Shown piece by piece: positions 1-8,759 of a stretch of 64,000 bases of DNA. The first letter of the stretch is position 1, and each line of letters opens with the position of its first letter. The notes beneath the pieces were generated by a model. That model had not been told where the DNA came from. It ran no database searches and worked only from the letters and a program-made list of their open reading frames with translations. The stretch is from assembly GCA_016715885.1 (NCBI GenBank), contig JADJXL010000001.1, forward strand, positions 749,501 through 813,500. Direction: 5' to 3'. The translations under genes and the position numbers were made by a program. The DNA is from Polyangiaceae bacterium (lineage in GTDB: Bacteria > Myxococcota_A > Polyangia > Polyangiales > Polyangiaceae).

Positions 1-2114
1 TTGAAGTCGGGCGTGATCAGCGCACGCACGTCGAGCTTGATCGACTTGAGCAGCGCCTTGACTGCGTTGTCGAGCGTCACGTCGTTGAGCCCCGTACCCG
101 CCGTGCTGATGTCGAAAATCAGTCGGCACGTTCCGCCGGGGTTCTCTGCGTTCATCGGGCCGTCTGGATTGATGAACCCACCATTGAGCCCCGTGCCGCA
201 CTTGATGCCACCGAATGCCGACGGCGATACGTACGACTCCGTCTGATCCGCGAGATACGCCATGTCTTCGTACGGATCGGCTCCCGCGCGAGCTCCATCC
301 GCCGATGACACGCCGATGAATCGCGCGCCTCTGTTCTTCATCGCCGTGACGAGCTGATCGATCGTGGGCGTAGGGAAGGGGGGCGTGTCGTTGAACGAGT
401 ACGTATCGTGCAGCGCGTTGGGATTGTTCGAGCGACGCCCGTTGTGGAACGGCGCATCCGTGACCGCGATGAGGATCGGTAACGATGTATCGCGGAAGCG
501 CAGCGATCCGTACCGACCGCCGGGCGCACCGAGCGGGGCCATCTGACCGCCATCCCAGATCAAGTAGTAGTCCGTGAGCGCTCGATGCATCGCCGCAACA
601 TGTGATTCCGGGCCGTCTCCGCCATCGTGCACGTTGAGGCCAAACACCGCAGAGATGTTGTCGGCAAGCGCCGTGCTCACATACCCCGTCGTGCCCGCTA
701 CGTAGAACGGCAAGTCGACGCCTGCTGTGCCGTACAAGCCGGTGGGGAAATCATCAAAGCCTGCAACGCCCACGGCGAGGTCTGGAATCGACGCCTTGAG
801 CTTCGTGATGATTGCGTTGAGGTTGTTCTTCAGATTTTGGATTTCGCCGCCCATCGTCGCCGTCGTGTCGACCATGAACGCGACGTCACCCTGGTTCAGA
901 TTCGTTCGAAGCGGAACGATGTTCACCGCTGGCGACGGAGGCCCGAGGTACGGCAGGACGAAGTAGTACTTGCCCAGCGTTCCAGGCGTCACGAACGGAT
1001 TGCGTGGATCCGACCCCAATTCCTTTTCGATGAGATCGTTTGTCCCGTCGCCATCCGTGTCGGGGTTTGTCCGGTCCGTCTCGAGCTCGTCGAGCATGCA
1101 GTTGAGGTTCGCGTCTTCGTTCTTGTCGAGAATCCCGTCGGCATCCGAATCCACATCGAGAAAGTCGTACTTGCCGTCGTTGTCCGCATCCGGCACGGGA
1201 TCGTTGATCATGTGACCAGGGCCGGCTTCACACAGGTCGGACAAACCATCCCCATCGCTGTCCAAGTCTTGATAAGCCGGCTTGTTGTCCCCGTCGGGAT
1301 CCGCCACGCCTTCGAATGTGTCGCTGATCGTGTCGTTGTCGCTGTCGAGGTCCGATAGATCGGGCAAGCCGTCGCCGTCCGTGTCGACGGCTTGACCACC
1401 GACGAGCTCGAGCGTGTCGACGAGTGAGTCGTTGTCGTTGTCCGGATCGGCGTAGTCGGGAATGGCATCGCCATCAGTGTCAGCCGGGTTCGGCGCTGGC
1501 TTTTGCGCGTCGTATGGAGTTCCGTCCGGATAAACCTCGAGCAAGTCGGGCAACCCGTTGTCGTCGCTGTCGGTGTCACGGAAGTCGGGCAGCGCGTCGG
1601 TGTCGGAGTTTTGCGGAGTTGCACAACCAACCGATGCGGTTTGTCCTTCGAGACTGTCCGGGATCGAATCGTTGTCGCTGTCCAGATCGAGGTAGTCGGG
1701 GATGCTGTCACCGTCGGTATCGACGTTCGTCTCTTTGCCCTCAACCGTGTCCGATATCCCGTCGAAGTCCTCGTCGGGAGGGCAATTGCTCATTGGGGGA
1801 CCGCCGCCGGCGCCTGCGGAACCTCCCCCTCCGGCGGAACCACCGCTGCCGCCAGAACCGCCTCCTTCGCCTCCGCTTCCGCCCGAGCCCGAGCTCGACG
1901 AGGAGGACGCGTTTGTCGAAGAAGAACTGCTCGACGAGCTCGCATCGCCGCCTTCGCCGCCCATGCCTCCGCCGCCGCCCGTGGCGGTACCGGATGACGT
2001 TGCGGTTTTTCCGATGGTCGAATCCGGGGCACAACCGATGGCGAGCGAGCCGCCGGAGAGCACCAGGGACAAGACAAGAGACACGCGTTTGCAGCGAATT
2101 TTGAGGTCAAGCAC
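1..2114 (-). CDS. vWA-domain lipoprotein with thrombospondin type-3 repeats (3' end outside window)
   Basis: I read this frame directly from the reverse strand: a GTG start at 2114 and an open frame to the window edge (about 704 codons). The N terminus is a lipoprotein-type signal ending near LAIGC. A low-complexity tether of Gly and runs of Ser follows (about residues 38-105). Then come about eight Asp-rich DxDxDxxPD repeats typical of calcium-binding TSP3 modules (about 110-370). A von Willebrand A domain follows, with a variant MIDAS (DTTAT in place of DxSxS) and an AVTDAP strand. The likely role is a cell-surface adhesion or binding lipoprotein stabilised by Ca2+. The partner is unknown and the C terminus is missing. 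The frame lacks a stop inside the window, which is why it is easily overlooked. Confidence 0.88.
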   Translation of the reverse strand, partial: MLDLKIRCKRVSLVLSLVLSGGSLAIGCAPDSTIGKTATSSGTATGGGGGMGGEGGDASSSSSSSSTNASSSSSSGSGGSGGEGGGSGGSGGSAGGGGSAGAGGGPPMSNCPPDEDFDGISDTVEGKETNVDTDGDSIPDYLDLDSDNDSIPDSLEGQTASVGCATPQNSDTDALPDFRDTDSDDNGLPDLLEVYPDGTPYDAQKPAPNPADTDGDAIPDYADPDNDNDSLVDTLELVGGQAVDTDGDGLPDLSDLDSDNDTISDTFEGVADPDGDNKPAYQDLDSDGDGLSDLCEAGPGHMINDPVPDADNDGKYDFLDVDSDADGILDKNEDANLNCMLDELETDRTNPDTDGDGTNDLIEKELGSDPRNPFVTPGTLGKYYFVLPYLGPPSPAVNIVPLRTNLNQGDVAFMVDTTATMGGEIQNLKNNLNAIITKLKASIPDLAVGVAGFDDFPTGLYGTAGVDLPFYVAGTTGYVSTALADNISAVFGLNVHDGGDGPESHVAAMHRALTDYYLIWDGGQMAPLGAPGGRYGSLRFRDTSLPILIAVTDAPFHNGRRSNNPNALHDTYSFNDTPPFPTPTIDQLVTAMKNRGARFIGVSSADGARAGADPYEDMAYLADQTESYVSPSAFGGIKCGTGLNGGFINPDGPMNAENPGGTCRLIFDISTAGTGLNDVTLDNAVKALLKSIKLDVRALITPDF

Positions 2115-2217
2115 GGTAGTGCGTAGAAGGATATCCTTGCTAAAGGTGCTTCGGAAGTGCCGCTCGTGAACTCGAGCAGCCCGATCCGTGCACCCTTCGC
2201 ACGAGAGATTGCGAGAG

Positions 2218-2955
2218 ATGTCGACGTCGGAAGGCCCCACGAAAGCTTCACGAATGCGCGATCCAACTGGAGCCCGACGCGACCGACGGAAGCACCGTTG
2301 GCTCGTTGCCATTGCGCTTTCGCGCTCTCGTCTTGCTCACTCGACACTCTCACGCATCGGGTTCGTGAGTGGCATGTCGCTTGCGCTGTCGCTCGCCGTG
2401 TTCGCGATCATCGTCCGTGCATCCGATGGTCCCACCGCGCCACTCGATGGCCTCATCGATGCCGGAGCGGCGTCCATCGCGTGCGTTGCAGCGGCACCCA
2501 CGACCCTTGCAGCAGCAACGGATCGTCGCACGGCCGATCGCGAAGGTGGCATCGAGGCTCTTTCCGCGATGCGCGGCCTTCACGTTGCCCACCTCGATCT
2601 CGTTCGCACGTACGCCGCGATGATGCATATCGCGCGGACCACGGCGCTTCCCCTCGTGACGCTCGCAATCGCCATCGCCGCCCTCGCATCCAGTGCTGGA
2701 ATGGCACTTCGACGCGTCGGGATCGCACTTGGATTGCTCGCGTTCTCCCTCATCGTCGGGGTCGTGCTCGGCGCTGCAGCGTCGCTCTCCGCTCGAGTGG
2801 GTGGACGCCGCGGGAAGCTCGTCGTCTCGGCGATCGTGCTTCTGCCGTGGATCGTCGGAGAGCTTTTTGGGCGCAGCATCTACTCCATCCCCGGTGCACT
2901 TTCCGCTGCGTTGTCCTTGATCCTCGACATCGGCAGCCTGGGAGCAAGCGCGTGA
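2218..2955 (+). CDS. Multi-pass membrane protein, first gene of an ABC-like operon
   Basis: A 245-residue protein from the ATG at 2218; a GTG at 2188 in the same frame is an alternative. The first 47 residues are basic and cytoplasmic-looking. Hydrophobic segments lie at about 48-67, 143-160, 167-189, 200-216 and 226-240, with a long loop of about 75 residues after the first segment. I do not recognise a named family. The stop (TGA 2953-2955) overlaps the GTG start of the next gene, an ATP-binding-cassette-like protein, so the product is probably one membrane subunit of an ABC-2-type complex. Substrate unknown. Confidence 0.75.
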   Translation: MSTSEGPTKASRMRDPTGARRDRRKHRWLVAIALSRSRLAHSTLSRIGFVSGMSLALSLAVFAIIVRASDGPTAPLDGLIDAGAASIACVAAAPTTLAAATDRRTADREGGIEALSAMRGLHVAHLDLVRTYAAMMHIARTTALPLVTLAIAIAALASSAGMALRRVGIALGLLAFSLIVGVVLGAAASLSARVGGRRGKLVVSAIVLLPWIVGELFGRSIYSIPGALSAALSLILDIGSLGASA

Positions 2956-4085
2956 GCGATGACGACGAGACAAACTCGGATGCTGTGGTAGACGCGCAGC
3001 CACCGGCCGCCGAAGAGCCTGCGCCGACAGCAGAGCCCACTGCCGAACCGTTCGTCCTCCTGCATGCCGTCATGGCGCGCGATGCTGCCGCGCCCAGGCG
3101 CCGTGCACGCGGCACCCTTTCCGGTGTCAGCCTTGCGCTCGGTTCAGGTGTCTTCGCGTTCGTCGGCGGTCCGGAAGATGGGACGTTTGCGCTCTTCGAC
3201 GTCATCACGGGCACTCGAGCGCCGCTGCGTGGGCGCGTGGCGATTGCTGGCGCTTCGCCCGCCCGATCTGGAGCCACGCGTGCTCGCATCGGAATGCTCC
3301 CTCCAGAACCGCTGCTTCCACCCTCGCGCACCGTTGCCGAGGCAGTGAGCATCGCGCAGCACGCACGCGGCGAAGCCCAGGCTCGACCGACCGAGGTGCT
3401 TGCGAGCCTTGGGCTCGAAAGCCTCGCACCGCGCAGCCCAACCTCGTTGTCGTTTGCCGAATCCCGCGCTGTGGAGCTCGCGATCGCGCTTTCGACGCCA
3501 TCGCCTCTGCTCGTTGCACTTCATGAACCGCTCGCCGATGTGGCGGTCAACCTTCTCGGCGTCGTGCGTGAACGCATCCGACAGCTTGCCGCCGCGGGGA
3601 CGTGCGTCGTCATCACGACATCCTCGCCCGCTGACGCGCGTGCCCTTGGCGATAGCGTCATCGTTCTTCATCGCGGCGCGATCGCCGGAGGCACCTCGTC
3701 GGCAGACGTCTTGCCTGGAGGCACTCCGCTGCTCGTCGCTTGGGTTCGTCCCGCCGAACAGCACGACGGTCTCGCTCCGATTCGCCTACTTGCGCGTGTC
3801 CTTGCCGAGCGTCCCGAAGTTTCCTCGGTCGCTTGGAACGACAAACAAGATGCATCCGCGCAAGCGGCCGAGCTTCGTTTGTCCGGGAGCGACATCGATG
3901 CATGTGCATTGGCGCTTGCCGACGCAGCAACCGAGGTGGGTGCGGTCATCGAGGCCATCGCGCCCGCATCACCGGGCCTCACGCGTTTGCGTGCAGCATC
4001 GGAAACCACCGAAGCGCTGCGCCGTGCGACGCCGCCTCATCGTCCGGCGACGTCGAACGCACCTCTGGCAGGAGGCTCGCGATGA
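2952..4085 (+). CDS. ABC-transporter ATPase-like protein with degenerate catalytic motifs
   Basis: 377 residues from a GTG at 2952 that overlaps the upstream stop as GTGA. After an acidic, Pro-rich N terminus of about 35 residues the sequence follows the ABC nucleotide-binding fold in order. Every motif is altered: the Walker A position (about 70-80) reads GGPEDGTF with no P-loop Lys, the signature reads LSFAE instead of LSGGQ (about 166-170), Walker B reads LLVALHEP instead of LLDEP (about 186-193), and the switch His is Ser in VITTSSPAD. The order and spacing of these remnants support an ABC ancestry. Loss of the key residues suggests it does not hydrolyse ATP. It overlaps the next gene (ATGA at 4082). 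Confidence 0.75.
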   Translation: MSDDDETNSDAVVDAQPPAAEEPAPTAEPTAEPFVLLHAVMARDAAAPRRRARGTLSGVSLALGSGVFAFVGGPEDGTFALFDVITGTRAPLRGRVAIAGASPARSGATRARIGMLPPEPLLPPSRTVAEAVSIAQHARGEAQARPTEVLASLGLESLAPRSPTSLSFAESRAVELAIALSTPSPLLVALHEPLADVAVNLLGVVRERIRQLAAAGTCVVITTSSPADARALGDSVIVLHRGAIAGGTSSADVLPGGTPLLVAWVRPAEQHDGLAPIRLLARVLAERPEVSSVAWNDKQDASAQAAELRLSGSDIDACALALADAATEVGAVIEAIAPASPGLTRLRAASETTEALRRATPPHRPATSNAPLAGGSR

Positions 4086-4813
4086 GCTCGATCGAGGCAT
4101 CCTCAGGCGTCATTCGCGGGGCTCCGGTCACGACGGGTGTGCGTCTCGGCTTCATGACCGCGGGACGTCGCTTGATGTCACGCCCGACGTTTCTGCTCGT
4201 TGCACTCGCCCTCGCGCTTGCTGTCGTCGGGGGCATCATCGAGCGTCGTGTGACGATGTGGGGAGCCGTCGATCGCTCTCTTCTTTCGACCTTTCGGCTC
4301 GTCATTCCGCTCTACTGCTTCGCGATCGCTGCCCGTGCATGTCAGCGCACGGGCCTTCGCGATGCCGCATGGTCCGTTGCTCGCTTTGGCGCTGCTCGTC
4401 GCGACGTAGCTCTCGGAATCGTCATCGCGCTCGTCCTGGTTTCTGCTGCCAGTGGCGTCTTGCTCTCCATGGCCGCCGTCGTGTCCGCACATGGCGCAGC
4501 GTCACGCCCGCTTGCGCTCGAGCTTTTTACGAGCGGTTGGATTGGCGGACTCGTCGCCGCTGCGTATGGCGGATGGTTTGCATTTGGCTCTGCGTTTTTC
4601 GACCGAGGCCGCGGTCGCTGGGTCCCGCTCGTGCTCGACTTTCTCTTTGGTAGTGGTACCGGCGTATTTGCCGCGATCTTTCCGCGATCCCATGCTCGCG
4701 GGCTCCTTGGCGAAGCGGGGCCCACGGGTTTTTCCCAGCCTCAAAATTGCATGGCGCTCGTCGTCATGTTGATCGTGCTCTCCGCACTGGCAATCACACG
4801 ATCTCGCGACTGA
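4082..4813 (+). CDS. Six-helix membrane protein, likely ABC permease partner
   Basis: 243 residues; the ATG at 4082 overlaps the preceding stop, so translation is probably coupled. Hydrophobic segments at about 36-53, 70-86, 109-135, 150-172, 179-200 and 222-239 give the six-helix layout usual for ABC-2-type permeases. A charged patch GLRDAAWSVARFGAARRD separates helices 2 and 3 and could be the loop that contacts the nucleotide-binding-like subunit. No cargo can be inferred. The gene sits between the degenerate ATPase and a YceI-like gene. Confidence 0.75.
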   Translation: MSSIEASSGVIRGAPVTTGVRLGFMTAGRRLMSRPTFLLVALALALAVVGGIIERRVTMWGAVDRSLLSTFRLVIPLYCFAIAARACQRTGLRDAAWSVARFGAARRDVALGIVIALVLVSAASGVLLSMAAVVSAHGAASRPLALELFTSGWIGGLVAAAYGGWFAFGSAFFDRGRGRWVPLVLDFLFGSGTGVFAAIFPRSHARGLLGEAGPTGFSQPQNCMALVVMLIVLSALAITRSRD

Positions 4814-4832
4814 GACGCCGAGGAGGTGCATG

Positions 4833-5378
4833 ATGGAATCCGTTACATTGATCGTCGAAGCGCCTGCATCGAAACTTGCCATTCGGACACGTACGACCGG
4901 CATGCTCGCTCGATTGGCGCACGACCTCGAGCTCGTTGCTTCGGACATTCGCGGTCGAGTGAATCGAGAAGCCGATGGTTTTTCGGGAGAGCTCATCGTG
5001 CCCGTTGCGGGAATTCGCGTTGCAGGTCAATTGCATGGCGATCGCTTGGATCCGGCCGGCATATCCAGTTCTGATCGTTTGGAGATCGAACGGAAAATTC
5101 GCGAAGAAGTTTTTCCTGGAGTAAAAGAGATTCACGTGCGCGGCCACGGGCGCGAGTGGAATCACGTCGACGCGGTCGTCGAAAGCGGGCTCGGCAAGCA
5201 ATCCATTCCGATCGCGATGCGCGGCGGTGAAGCCGATGGACGCATTCGTATGACAGGACGAACCGAATTGTCCTTGGCGAAACTAGGTGTGCGAGAAATC
5301 AAGGGGCCACTCGGAGCGTTCAAAGTAAAGGACGCTGTCGAGGTTCTTTTCGAGGTTACTCTGCGGCCGGCGGACTAG
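4833..5378 (+). CDS. YceI-like domain protein
   Basis: 181 residues. A strong Shine-Dalgarno AGGAGG (4821-4826) precedes two adjacent ATGs at 4830 and 4833; the second has the better spacing. The protein is a single beta-rich domain with the YceI-type ending: LS-x-LG, IKGPLGAFKV, then a V-V-F-V strand. YceI proteins are lipocalin-like and bind isoprenoid-type lipids, but most are periplasmic and this one has no signal peptide. It lies 19 nt after the membrane protein gene, so it probably belongs to the same operon. Its last 23 nt overlap the 3' end of the convergent DUF362 gene. Confidence 0.7.
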   Translation: MESVTLIVEAPASKLAIRTRTTGMLARLAHDLELVASDIRGRVNREADGFSGELIVPVAGIRVAGQLHGDRLDPAGISSSDRLEIERKIREEVFPGVKEIHVRGHGREWNHVDAVVESGLGKQSIPIAMRGGEADGRIRMTGRTELSLAKLGVREIKGPLGAFKVKDAVEVLFEVTLRPAD

Positions 5379-6885
5379 CGGCGGGAACCGTCACATCGGG
5401 CGCTGCTTCGCCACGCGAGCAAGGCCCGTGAATTTGGTAGGGTGTGCCGGACACACGCTTCATGAGTGTTCGGCTGCGCCAACCCACGTATGCCTTGTTG
5501 AAATGAACCAATTCTTCCGGCGATAGAATTGGATTCTTCAATTTGCCGAGCTCTACCAGCACGAGTACCTGTTCGGCCACGCTGACCGGGCATCCTTCGA
5601 GCCGCAGCGGTTCTTTCGTATCGCTCGTGGCGAGCTTTCCGATGACTTGAGCCATTTTGACGAATACGTCTTCGTGTTTGGCCTGGTACGGATCTTTTTG
5701 GGCGCGATCTCGGTACAGGCTTTCCACGCGGATTGTTTTTCCGTGAAGCTGACCCGACCATTGCGCACAATCGCCAATGAAGATGACGCGTTCGCCCGGC
5801 GCGGCATCGATTGGACCTTCGTACGACCCGAAGACGATGTGCATGCGGGGCATGTTCGAATCGCAATTTTGGTCGTATTGCCGCAGGATTTCGATGGCTT
5901 CCTCGAGCGCTCCCGGGCAACCGCCCCAGCAGTAATCGGTTCGTTCGGGTTCCGGCGGAGGACCTGCATACGCGTTGATATGACTTCCCTCGAAATACTT
6001 TTCGACGCGAACCAACCCTACTTTGAAGCCTTTGGCCATTTCCTGGGCTTCTTCCAGCGTTACGTCGCCGGAGATGTCGACGGCGTCGGGATCCAGCGAA
6101 CCGAATCCGCGCTCCGACGCAAACCGCAAATGATCGACCGTTCGAGGATCCACACCAATGATTCTCGAGCAAACGGCATCGAAAGCAAGCTGGGCATTGC
6201 CCATGATCACGAGCCCCAGGTTGCGCGGAATGGGCGTGAGCATCCGGCCCTCTCCGGCCACGATGGCATCGATGGCAATGAATTGAGGCTGGATGATGTA
6301 TTGCAGATCGGCAATTTTTTCGTCGAGGCGGTGATCGTGATCGATCAATCGGTGCCTATCGTCCTGGATGCCGATGTAGTTTTTCATGGAAAACGTCACG
6401 GTGGTCCAGGGATGGCTCTTGAATTTGGGGCAGTTGACGAAGAAGTCTGCTTTGGCAACAGGTTCGGGCGTGAAGAGATAGTCACGCAGCCGTTCTTTGT
6501 GACGCAGCCGTATTTCGACCTGCGGTTCTTCCTCGAAATGGTAATGCTTGACACCCGTGCGCTCGAACATCGGGTAGTAGCCGGCCAAGTCGAACGCGCG
6601 CCGGGTTGGAATCGTGATCCCACACCGCTCCCCGATGGCGAGTTCTTTGACTTGGCCGTCGTCGCGGTCGCGCAGTCCTCGAATGACGCCTTCGAGGAAT
6701 TCCGGGCGCGTGTAGGCATGAGGGAACGCGGTTCCCGACGCCACGCAGTTCGGCTTGACCAACGTTCTTCCGTGCGGCCGGAGGTCGAGCTCCTCGAGGC
6801 CTTCTCGGATGATGCGGTGGATGTGCTCGACGTCGTAGGTCGGGCAACGGCGAATGATGACTCGGGGCCGCGACGGTATTTTCAT
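5356..6885 (-). CDS. DUF362-family protein
   Basis: 509 residues, ATG at 6885. The sequence has the hallmarks of DUF362: an opening that sets up VKPNCV, the FFVNCPKFKSHPWTTVTFSMKN core, then a long domain ending with a metal-like CWGGCPGALEEA stretch. DUF362 proteins often pair with ferredoxin or iron-sulfur modules, but no ferredoxin cluster motif is visible here. Only the paired Cys near residue 318 suggest metal or redox chemistry. The function of the family is not settled. It is divergent from the RadC-family gene and convergent with the YceI-like gene. Confidence 0.8.
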   Translation of the reverse strand: MKIPSRPRVIIRRCPTYDVEHIHRIIREGLEELDLRPHGRTLVKPNCVASGTAFPHAYTRPEFLEGVIRGLRDRDDGQVKELAIGERCGITIPTRRAFDLAGYYPMFERTGVKHYHFEEEPQVEIRLRHKERLRDYLFTPEPVAKADFFVNCPKFKSHPWTTVTFSMKNYIGIQDDRHRLIDHDHRLDEKIADLQYIIQPQFIAIDAIVAGEGRMLTPIPRNLGLVIMGNAQLAFDAVCSRIIGVDPRTVDHLRFASERGFGSLDPDAVDISGDVTLEEAQEMAKGFKVGLVRVEKYFEGSHINAYAGPPPEPERTDYCWGGCPGALEEAIEILRQYDQNCDSNMPRMHIVFGSYEGPIDAAPGERVIFIGDCAQWSGQLHGKTIRVESLYRDRAQKDPYQAKHEDVFVKMAQVIGKLATSDTKEPLRLEGCPVSVAEQVLVLVELGKLKNPILSPEELVHFNKAYVGWRSRTLMKRVSGTPYQIHGPCSRGEAAPDVTVPAASPPAAE

Positions 6886-7013
6886 GTCCGTCCCAGCGTA
6901 TGTGGCGCCGTTCGACCGAGCAACCCCTTCCTTCCGCTTGACATCCGTTCAGTTTCAAAGGATGGGAACCCTCGCTCCATGTCCACCACCTCGCCTTGGA
7001 TCCAGAGCTCGCC

Positions 7014-7883
7014 ATGAACGAACCCAACCATCCGCAATCACTTGCCGCCATGGCCGTGCGTCCACCTTCTCGCTCGACCGATCTCGGCCGCTCTCGGGTC
7101 AATCGGGTCAACGAGGCGCGTGCCGACGGGCTTCCCGCATGGGCTCCGCCGACCCCACGCGCGATGCAACCGTGGTCGCCGCGTGAATATCGCGCCAAAA
7201 CCGTGCGACTTCCCCCACCTGCACAGCTTGCTCCGGAATCGCTTTCGGCGGAGCGTCCGCATCCGTTCGACGTTGCTGCAATGGACGATGCCGCATTGCT
7301 CGTGACCGTCGCTGGTTGCTCGCGTGAAACCGCATTAAAATGGATTGCCGCGGCGGGCTCTCTCGTTCGTCTTTCTCGTTTCGGCATTGATGACTTGGTC
7401 GAGTTGGCGGGGATATCGCAAGCCGATGCCGCCCGCATTCTTGCCGCATGCGAGCTCGGGCGCCGAGGGCTCGTGCGCGAAGCCCGTCCAACCGGTCCAA
7501 TGTATGGCGCCGCAGAAATCGCACGTTGGTTCAAACTCCGAATCGGCGGACAATTCGTTCAGGACATATGGATCGTCGGTATCGACGATGCCCGCGGTTT
7601 GCACGGCACATGTCGCATTTCTCATGGCGACGTTCACGGTACGGCTCTCGACGTGAATGCCGTCACCACTGCTGCTGCGAAGATGCACGTCAAAACAATC
7701 GCCATCGTGCACAATCATCCGAGTGGCGATGTGAGCGTCACGCCTGATGACATGCGCTTCGTTTTACGGGCTCATCGCGCAGTGCTCGCCGCGCGCATGA
7801 AGCTTGCCGACTTCATCATTCTCGGCCCCAAATCCGGATACTCGTCGATGGCCGAACAAGGGACTCTACCCGGCACGATTTGA
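7014..7883 (+). CDS. RadC-family JAB-domain protein
   Basis: 289 residues from the ATG at 7014; a TTG at 6996 would add six residues. The N-terminal 70 residues are Pro/Arg-rich and unusual. A helix-hairpin-helix-like segment follows (LVELAGISQADAARILAA), then a JAB/MPN domain with the metal-binding HNHPSGD at 233-239 followed by TPDD. This is the standard RadC (MPN+) layout. RadC was once linked to DNA repair, but its biochemical role is not established. The last 18 nt overlap the convergent 94-residue gene. Confidence 0.88.
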   Translation: MNEPNHPQSLAAMAVRPPSRSTDLGRSRVNRVNEARADGLPAWAPPTPRAMQPWSPREYRAKTVRLPPPAQLAPESLSAERPHPFDVAAMDDAALLVTVAGCSRETALKWIAAAGSLVRLSRFGIDDLVELAGISQADAARILAACELGRRGLVREARPTGPMYGAAEIARWFKLRIGGQFVQDIWIVGIDDARGLHGTCRISHGDVHGTALDVNAVTTAAAKMHVKTIAIVHNHPSGDVSVTPDDMRFVLRAHRAVLAARMKLADFIILGPKSGYSSMAEQGTLPGTI

Positions 7884-8150
7884 TTGAGCATCGTTTGCCG
7901 CGACGAGCGCTCCCAGTCGTTCTCGCAATTGTCGAGTCGCATCGATCAAGCGACCTTCAATCAAGAATCGTTCGCCCTGCTTGCGACACCGATGCACTTT
8001 CACGCGCAAAAGCGCGCCGTCTTCCATCATGTTTCCTGCAAGCGGGCACCCTGGAGCCGATGGTCGCGTGCTGAGGAGGCTCACGCGTTCACCGTCGATT
8101 GCCACGATGCTCGCCATGCCTTCGCTCGGCAGTCGTACATGATCGGTCAT
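7866..8150 (-). CDS. Small protein of unknown function downstream of smpB
   Basis: 94 residues; the ATG at 8150 overlaps the smpB stop (ATGA), so it is co-translated with smpB. The sequence alternates short strands (ASIVAIDGERVSLLS, ALLRVKVHRC, FLIEGRLIDA) and ends in a helix RQLRERL. This resembles a small beta-barrel of PilZ type, but the RxxxR and DxSxxG motifs for cyclic-di-GMP binding are not visible, so I do not assign that function. Gene order and the overlap make it real. Confidence 0.7.
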   Translation of the reverse strand: MTDHVRLPSEGMASIVAIDGERVSLLSTRPSAPGCPLAGNMMEDGALLRVKVHRCRKQGERFLIEGRLIDATRQLRERLGALVAANDAQSNRAG

Positions 8151-8632
8151 CGGTCCCCCTTGCGACCGCGTTGCATCGCCGCCTTTGCTTCGAGCTCGGC
8201 TTCCCGCCGCTTGACCGTCTCGCGTTTGTCCGCGTGCTTCTTGCCCCGTGCCAAGGCGATTTCCACCTTCACGCGGCCCTGCTTGAAATAAAGCCTCGTC
8301 GCCGCGACCGTCATCCCCTCGCGTTCTACGGCTCGACGGATTTCCTCTATCTCTTTGCGATTCAAAAGCAGCTTGCGACCACGTTTGCCGATGTGCCCGA
8401 ACGCCGCGCCGGGCATCTCGGCCACGAGCATCCCGTGAATGAACGCTTCGCCGTTCGTGATGGCGCACCACGCGTCGGAAATGTCGGCTTTTCCGTCGCG
8501 AAGCATTTTGACTTCGCTACCAATGAGCACGATCCCGGCTTCGTACTTCTGACCGAGCTCGTACTCGTAGCTCGCCCGCCGGTTTTTCACGATGAGCTTT
8601 TCGTCGCTCGCTTGTTTCTCGCCCACCTGCAC
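8147..8632 (-). CDS. smpB: SsrA-binding protein SmpB
   Basis: 161 residues, the normal length for SmpB. SmpB binds tmRNA and delivers it to stalled ribosomes for trans-translation. Recognisable segments are VKNRRASYEYEL at the start of the beta-barrel, the TGxEV-like LIGSEVKMLRDGKADISDA, NRKEIEEI, and the Lys/Arg-rich tail after IALARGKKHADKRE that enters the decoding channel. It is transcribed away from the uvrA-like gene. The tmRNA gene is not in this window as far as I can tell. Confidence 0.97.
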   Translation of the reverse strand: MQVGEKQASDEKLIVKNRRASYEYELGQKYEAGIVLIGSEVKMLRDGKADISDAWCAITNGEAFIHGMLVAEMPGAAFGHIGKRGRKLLLNRKEIEEIRRAVEREGMTVAATRLYFKQGRVKVEIALARGKKHADKRETVKRREAELEAKAAMQRGRKGDR

Positions 8633-8759
8633 ACCTTCGACGCATGCATGGCTGCGCCCGCTTTTCGAAGTAGCGCGCCGTGCGCGCCGCGTCCATAGCT
8701 CGGTACGTACATCGTCGCGACAAACACGCGCGCCGTGCTAGGAACGCCGGCAATCACTC

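Noticed and set aside
2157..2951. Upstream extension of the ABC-like frame to 2157
   Set aside because: That stretch is the out-of-phase image of the first membrane protein gene. The GTG at 2952, overlapping its stop, is the natural start.
5647..7017. Long plus-strand open frame of 456 codons
   Set aside because: It is antisense to the DUF362 gene, which has clear family motifs. High G+C coding sequence often leaves an open antisense frame.
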